From Fidelibacterota bacterium (GTDB lineage Bacteria; Fidelibacterota; UBA8477; JABMPR01), in assembly GCA_030595455.1 (NCBI GenBank), contig JAUVDF010000046.1, positions 1 through 6,983 on the forward strand: 6,983 bases of DNA, in the 5' to 3' direction. The notes under the pieces are model-generated. The model saw only the letters and a program-made list of their open reading frames with translations, was not told the origin of the DNA and did not search any database. Shown one piece after another: positions 6,751-6,983 of this stretch. The translations under genes were made by a program, and so were the position numbers. Each line of letters starts with the position of its first letter. Within the stretch, counting starts at the first letter, position 1.

Positions 6751-6983
6751 TTATTCACTGTCTCCGGATTTTTCATCCACTTCAACAACCTCTTCAATCA
6801 CTTCAACTTCAACTTCAACCTTTTTCATAAGAGCGGTCATGAAGTCATCCAGGGATTTCTCACCCAGACCCTTAAATGATAACAGAGTTTCTTTGCTGGT
6901 GTTGACCACCTCGTTGACTGTATCAATACCATTCTCAGAAAGAATCGTGACCACTCGTGTAGGCAGTCCTTCAACCTCTTCCA
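6751..6983 (-). CDS. nusA: transcription termination/antitermination factor NusA, C-terminal end only
   Basis: 76 complete codons to TAA at 6753-6751; the 5' part lies beyond the right edge. NusA binds RNA polymerase and nascent RNA and modulates pausing, termination and antitermination. The visible part has two helix-hairpin-helix-like segments, EGLPTRVVTILSENGIDTV and LLSFKGLGEKSLDDFMTALM, like the repeats in NusA C-terminal domains; the second also resembles the RNA polymerase alpha C-terminal domain. A Val/Glu-rich acidic tail follows (KVEVEVEVIEEVVEVDEKSGDSE with interruptions of charge type). The KH and S1 domains are not in the window, so the call rests on these segments and on the near-universal nusA-infB order. 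A GTG at 6954 could be mistaken for a start, but the frame stays open to the window edge. Confidence 0.82.
   Translation of the reverse strand, partial: EEVEGLPTRVVTILSENGIDTVNEVVNTSKETLLSFKGLGEKSLDDFMTALMKKVEVEVEVIEEVVEVDEKSGDSE
6800..6818 (-). repeat. short hexanucleotide tandem repeat in nusA tail
   Basis: Plus strand reads CTTCAA three times in a row (6801-6806, 6807-6812, 6813-6818). On the coding strand this is TTGAAG in phase to encode alternating Val-Glu. It lies in the acidic tail of NusA and would tolerate gain or loss of units without a frameshift. Confidence 0.5.

Noticed and set aside
6751..6954. A separate 67-aa gene starting at GTG 6954
   Set aside because: The frame stays open to the window edge and reads as the end of NusA.

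Overview
The window is one continuous minus-strand stretch of a very widely conserved bacterial translation / RNA-metabolism operon. Read in the direction of transcription (right to left) it holds nusA (3' end only), infB, rbfA, truB, ribF, rpsO and pnp (5' 1875 bases, running off the left edge). No rRNA, tRNA, mobile element, CRISPR array, intrinsic terminator or plus-strand gene was seen. The longest stretch without a recognised gene is the 92 bases between nusA and infB.

The organism is a bacterium of moderate GC by eye. PNPase has the forms GTKLDE, LHYNFPP, REIGHGNLAER and SDILESNGSSSMA, TruB is a short version without a PUA domain, and IF2 begins SKPKRIYQIAKQINISHQEI. From memory of these families this points to the Fibrobacteres-Chlorobi-Bacteroidetes superphylum or a neighbour such as Ca. 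Marinimicrobia, Ignavibacteria or Calditrichaeota. That placement is inference; no search was run.

The genes are packed tightly. nusA and infB are 92 bp apart, infB and rbfA 24 bp. rbfA and truB overlap by ATGA, and truB and ribF overlap by 22 bp. ribF and rpsO are 10 bp apart, with the ribF stop joined to the rpsO Shine-Dalgarno. rpsO and pnp are 14 bp apart. This argues for one transcript with translational coupling. The products act together: NusA in transcription elongation, IF2 in initiation, RbfA in 30S maturation, TruB in tRNA pseudouridylation, S15 in 30S assembly and PNPase in RNA turnover. RibF makes FMN and FAD and is a customary passenger in this cluster.

I do not see an undescribed system here. 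The points worth a second look are small. Three of the six visible start codons are TTG (infB, ribF, pnp). Perfect 7-bp inverted repeats lie just upstream of the Shine-Dalgarno sequences of rpsO and pnp, the two genes of the cluster that are autoregulated in E. coli. A 17-codon reading frame ends on the infB start codon.
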